Assembly (NCBI GenBank): GCA_034926865.1
Contig: JAYFQP010000012.1
Span: 8,414-72,413 of the forward strand
Length of the DNA: 64,000 nt
Direction: 5' to 3'
DNA from: RGIG1902 sp034926865
GTDB lineage: Bacteria > Bacillota > Clostridia > Oscillospirales > Butyricicoccaceae
Shown here piece after piece: positions 62,243 through 64,000 of the stretch. The translations under genes were made by a program, and so were the position numbers. Positions within the stretch are counted from its first letter, which is position 1. Every line of letters begins with the position of its first letter. The notes under the pieces were generated by a model that saw only the letters and a list, made by a program, of their open reading frames with translations, searched no databases and was not told where the DNA came from.

Positions 62243-63549
62243 TGTTCTCAAAAATTCTGATCGCAAACCGCGGAGAAATAGCCGTTAGGATTATCCGCGC
62301 CTGCAAGGAAATGGGTATCGCTACAGTCGCTATATATTCGCAGGCTGACCGCGACACTCTTCATACAGCTCTCGCAGACGAATCCATCTGCATAGGCGCA
62401 TCCTCTCCGTCAGAAAGCTATCTCAATGAAGCGCGTATAATCAGTGCGGCGCTTGTGACAGGGGCCAAAGCTATACACCCTGGATATGGTTTTTTATCTG
62501 AAAACGCTCACTTTGCATCTCTTTGCAGGAAGAACGGTATCGCCTTTATCGGCCCAGCCCCAGAAGATATGGAGCGGCTTGGCGACAAAGCCGAGATAAA
62601 GAAACTTGCCTCTTCCGCCGGGCTGCAAGTTATTCCCGGTACAGGTGTTTTAGCTACAGCTCAGGAAGCCATAGCCGCAGCTGAAGAAATAGGCTATCCG
62701 GTAATGCTTAAAGCGCGATCTGGCGGAGGCGGCCGGGGTATAAGGCTTGCAACTTCCAAAGATGAACTGCTGAAAGCCTTTCCGCTGGCTGTTTCAGAAA
62801 GTCAGGCCGCTTTCGGAGACAGCTCTGTCTATATGGAAAAATATATCTACCCCGCCCGTCACATAGAGGTGCAGGTTATGGCTGATGAGGCCGGAAATGT
62901 GGTTTGTCTCGGCGAACGTGACTGCTCCATCCAGCGTCGGCACCAAAAACTCATTGAAGAATCCCCATCTCCGGCCGTCAATATGCAACATCGTGAAACA
63001 CTGATCCGCGTTGTCTCACAGGCAATTAAGAAGATCGGCTATACCGGGGCTGGAACCTTGGAGTTTCTTCTTGACCAAAACGGAGATTTTTGGTTTATGG
63101 AGATGAATATCCGACTTCAGGTGGAACACACAGTGACAGAAATGCTCACCGGCATCGATCTCGTCAAGTGGCAGATACGAACGGCCGCAGGCATACCCCT
63201 AAACTTTAATCAGGAAGATGTCACGTTTAAAGGCTCTGCTGTGGAATGCCGCGTAAACGCGCTGTCGCCTGGGCAGCTAAACATGCTTCACGTTCCCGGC
63301 GGACCCTTTGTAAGATTTGATACCTATCTAGTAAACCATATTCATGTATCTCCATATTACGATTCTCTTTTAGGCAAGCTTATAGTTTATGCCGGAACAA
63401 GAGAAGAAGCGATGCGGAAAATGAAAGCCGCGCTGTGCGAGCTGGTAATAAGCGGTATCGAGACCAATATCGAGCAGCAGCTTGCGATTATAAGCTCCCC
63501 TCAATTTATAGCAGGACAATATGACCTGCGCTTTATGGAAGGCAGATGA
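62242..63549 (+). CDS. accC: Biotin carboxylase of acetyl-CoA carboxylase
   Basis: 435-residue ATP-grasp enzyme that carboxylates biotin on AccB. It has KILIANRGEIAVRIIRAC, AIHPGYGFLSENA, MLKARSGGGGRGIRLA, RDCSIQRRHQKLIEE and EMNIRLQVEHTVTE; ARHIEVQVMAD is present as well. It is slightly shorter than some homologues at the C-terminus, but all active-site segments are present. Confidence 0.95.
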   Translation: MFSKILIANRGEIAVRIIRACKEMGIATVAIYSQADRDTLHTALADESICIGASSPSESYLNEARIISAALVTGAKAIHPGYGFLSENAHFASLCRKNGIAFIGPAPEDMERLGDKAEIKKLASSAGLQVIPGTGVLATAQEAIAAAEEIGYPVMLKARSGGGGRGIRLATSKDELLKAFPLAVSESQAAFGDSSVYMEKYIYPARHIEVQVMADEAGNVVCLGERDCSIQRRHQKLIEESPSPAVNMQHRETLIRVVSQAIKKIGYTGAGTLEFLLDQNGDFWFMEMNIRLQVEHTVTEMLTGIDLVKWQIRTAAGIPLNFNQEDVTFKGSAVECRVNALSPGQLNMLHVPGGPFVRFDTYLVNHIHVSPYYDSLLGKLIVYAGTREEAMRKMKAALCELVISGIETNIEQQLAIISSPQFIAGQYDLRFMEGR

Positions 63550-64000
63550 CTCAGATGTCTCTTCTAAACTTCATACGCAGGCCGCAAAATGAGCTTGAAA
63601 AGGGAGGCCGCGCTGTATCCCCAGTCCAGGAGGATGTGGGCGAGCCGGAAAAAGCCTGCCCTAATTGCCATAAGGCCATTCCCCTGAGCATACTTTGGGC
63701 TAATCATAACGTCTGCTCCTGCGGCTATCATTTCAGGATGACGGCAAGACAGCGGATAAATCTTATAACAGATAAGCACTCGTTTAAAGAATTGTTCGAT
63801 GACATCTTACCCGCAGACCCTTTGAGCTTTCCGGGATACCATCAGAAGCTCCAAACCGCCCGCACAGCAAGCAACGAAAAAGAAGCTGTGGTCTGCGGCA
63901 CAGCGGCCTTCGGCGGCCGGAAGTGCTGTCTTTTCGTCATGGAACCATATTTTATGATGGGAAGCATGGGCACGGCGACCGGAGAAAAAATCACCCGTCT
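63546..64000 (+). CDS. accD: Acetyl-CoA carboxylase carboxyltransferase beta subunit (partial, runs off the window)
   Basis: First 151 codons of the carboxyltransferase. A zinc ribbon (CPNCHKAI ... VCSCGYHFRMTARQRI) near residues 37-70 is the AccD hallmark; FDDILPADPLSFPGY follows, and the frame is open to the window edge. The ATG at 63546 overlaps the accC stop (ATGA); the ATG at 63555 is an alternative. Whether an accA domain is fused cannot be seen. Confidence 0.92.
   Translation, partial: MTQMSLLNFIRRPQNELEKGGRAVSPVQEDVGEPEKACPNCHKAIPLSILWANHNVCSCGYHFRMTARQRINLITDKHSFKELFDDILPADPLSFPGYHQKLQTARTASNEKEAVVCGTAAFGGRKCCLFVMEPYFMMGSMGTATGEKITR

Noticed and set aside
1..64000. CRISPR arrays, rRNA genes, complete insertion sequences or prophage
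   Set aside because: No regularly spaced repeats, rRNA-like sequence, intact transposase or phage structural genes were seen on either strand.

Overview
The window looks like the chromosome of an anaerobic, spore-forming Gram-positive bacterium of the class Clostridia, perhaps close to Oscillospirales. Support for this: the spore genes spmA, spmB and a sleB-type lytic enzyme; a formate-tetrahydrofolate ligase / FchA / FolD one-carbon cluster; a FabK-based fatty acid operon; RNase Y; strong GGAGG ribosome binding sites with several GTG and TTG starts; and many peptide and amino-acid catabolic genes. Genus cannot be fixed from the sequence alone.

Layout. 1-3.2 kb: an oligopeptide ABC transporter operon (oppB-oppC-oppD, minus strand, leaving the window at the left edge) with a roughly 285-nt structured leader holding a nine-codon reading frame. 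3.4-6.1 kb: a cell-wall hydrolase, a TrpR-like YerC regulator and endonuclease IV. 6.36 kb: tRNA-Pro(GGG). 6.4-14 kb: an accessory region starting exactly at that tRNA. It has two tandem repeat-bounded cassettes (a methyltransferase and an ANT(6)-type aminoglycoside adenylyltransferase), the tail of a serine recombinase, an ECF sigma/anti-sigma pair, a frameshifted small membrane protein, a headless XRE regulator, and three GNAT acetyltransferases, two of them behind near-identical promoters. 14-22.5 kb: DegV protein, diguanylate cyclase, MFS transporter, a pair of uncharacterised proteins (DUF6179/DUF6323-like), a DNRLRE-domain protein divergent from a 95-residue protein, and AroM.

22.7-35.7 kb is mainly metabolism: purB, an aminotransferase, a creatininase-family amidase, an AbgB-like amidohydrolase, a polysaccharide deacetylase with an unusual N-terminal half, a D-cysteine desulfhydrase-like enzyme, an alpha/beta hydrolase lacking its nucleophile serine, a peptidase T-like enzyme, an AbrB-family membrane protein and a YhfC-type membrane protease. 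35.7-38.9 kb is fhs-fchA-folD, where FolD has lost cyclohydrolase residues that FchA presumably replaces. 39-57 kb carries an S41 peptidase, an M20 amidohydrolase, rny, sleB, an rRNA/tRNA methyltransferase pair, spmAB, an AbrB-like regulator with a zinc ribbon, a VanW protein, metG-tatD, a P1-family peptidase, an FtsH protease and a small alarmone synthetase.

57.2-64 kb is the type II fatty acid synthesis operon acpP-fabK-fabD-fabG-fabF-accB-fabZ-accC-accD, behind a consensus-like promoter whose -10 box is covered by two overlapping palindromes (a likely operator). It runs off the right edge inside accD. The strongest leads for something new are the opp leader, the two cassette arrays, the FolD active-site change beside FchA, and the DUF6179/DUF6323 pair. 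I saw no CRISPR array, complete prophage, complete insertion sequence or rRNA operon. Start sites were chosen by ribosome binding site and family length; family assignments come from motif recognition, not database searches.
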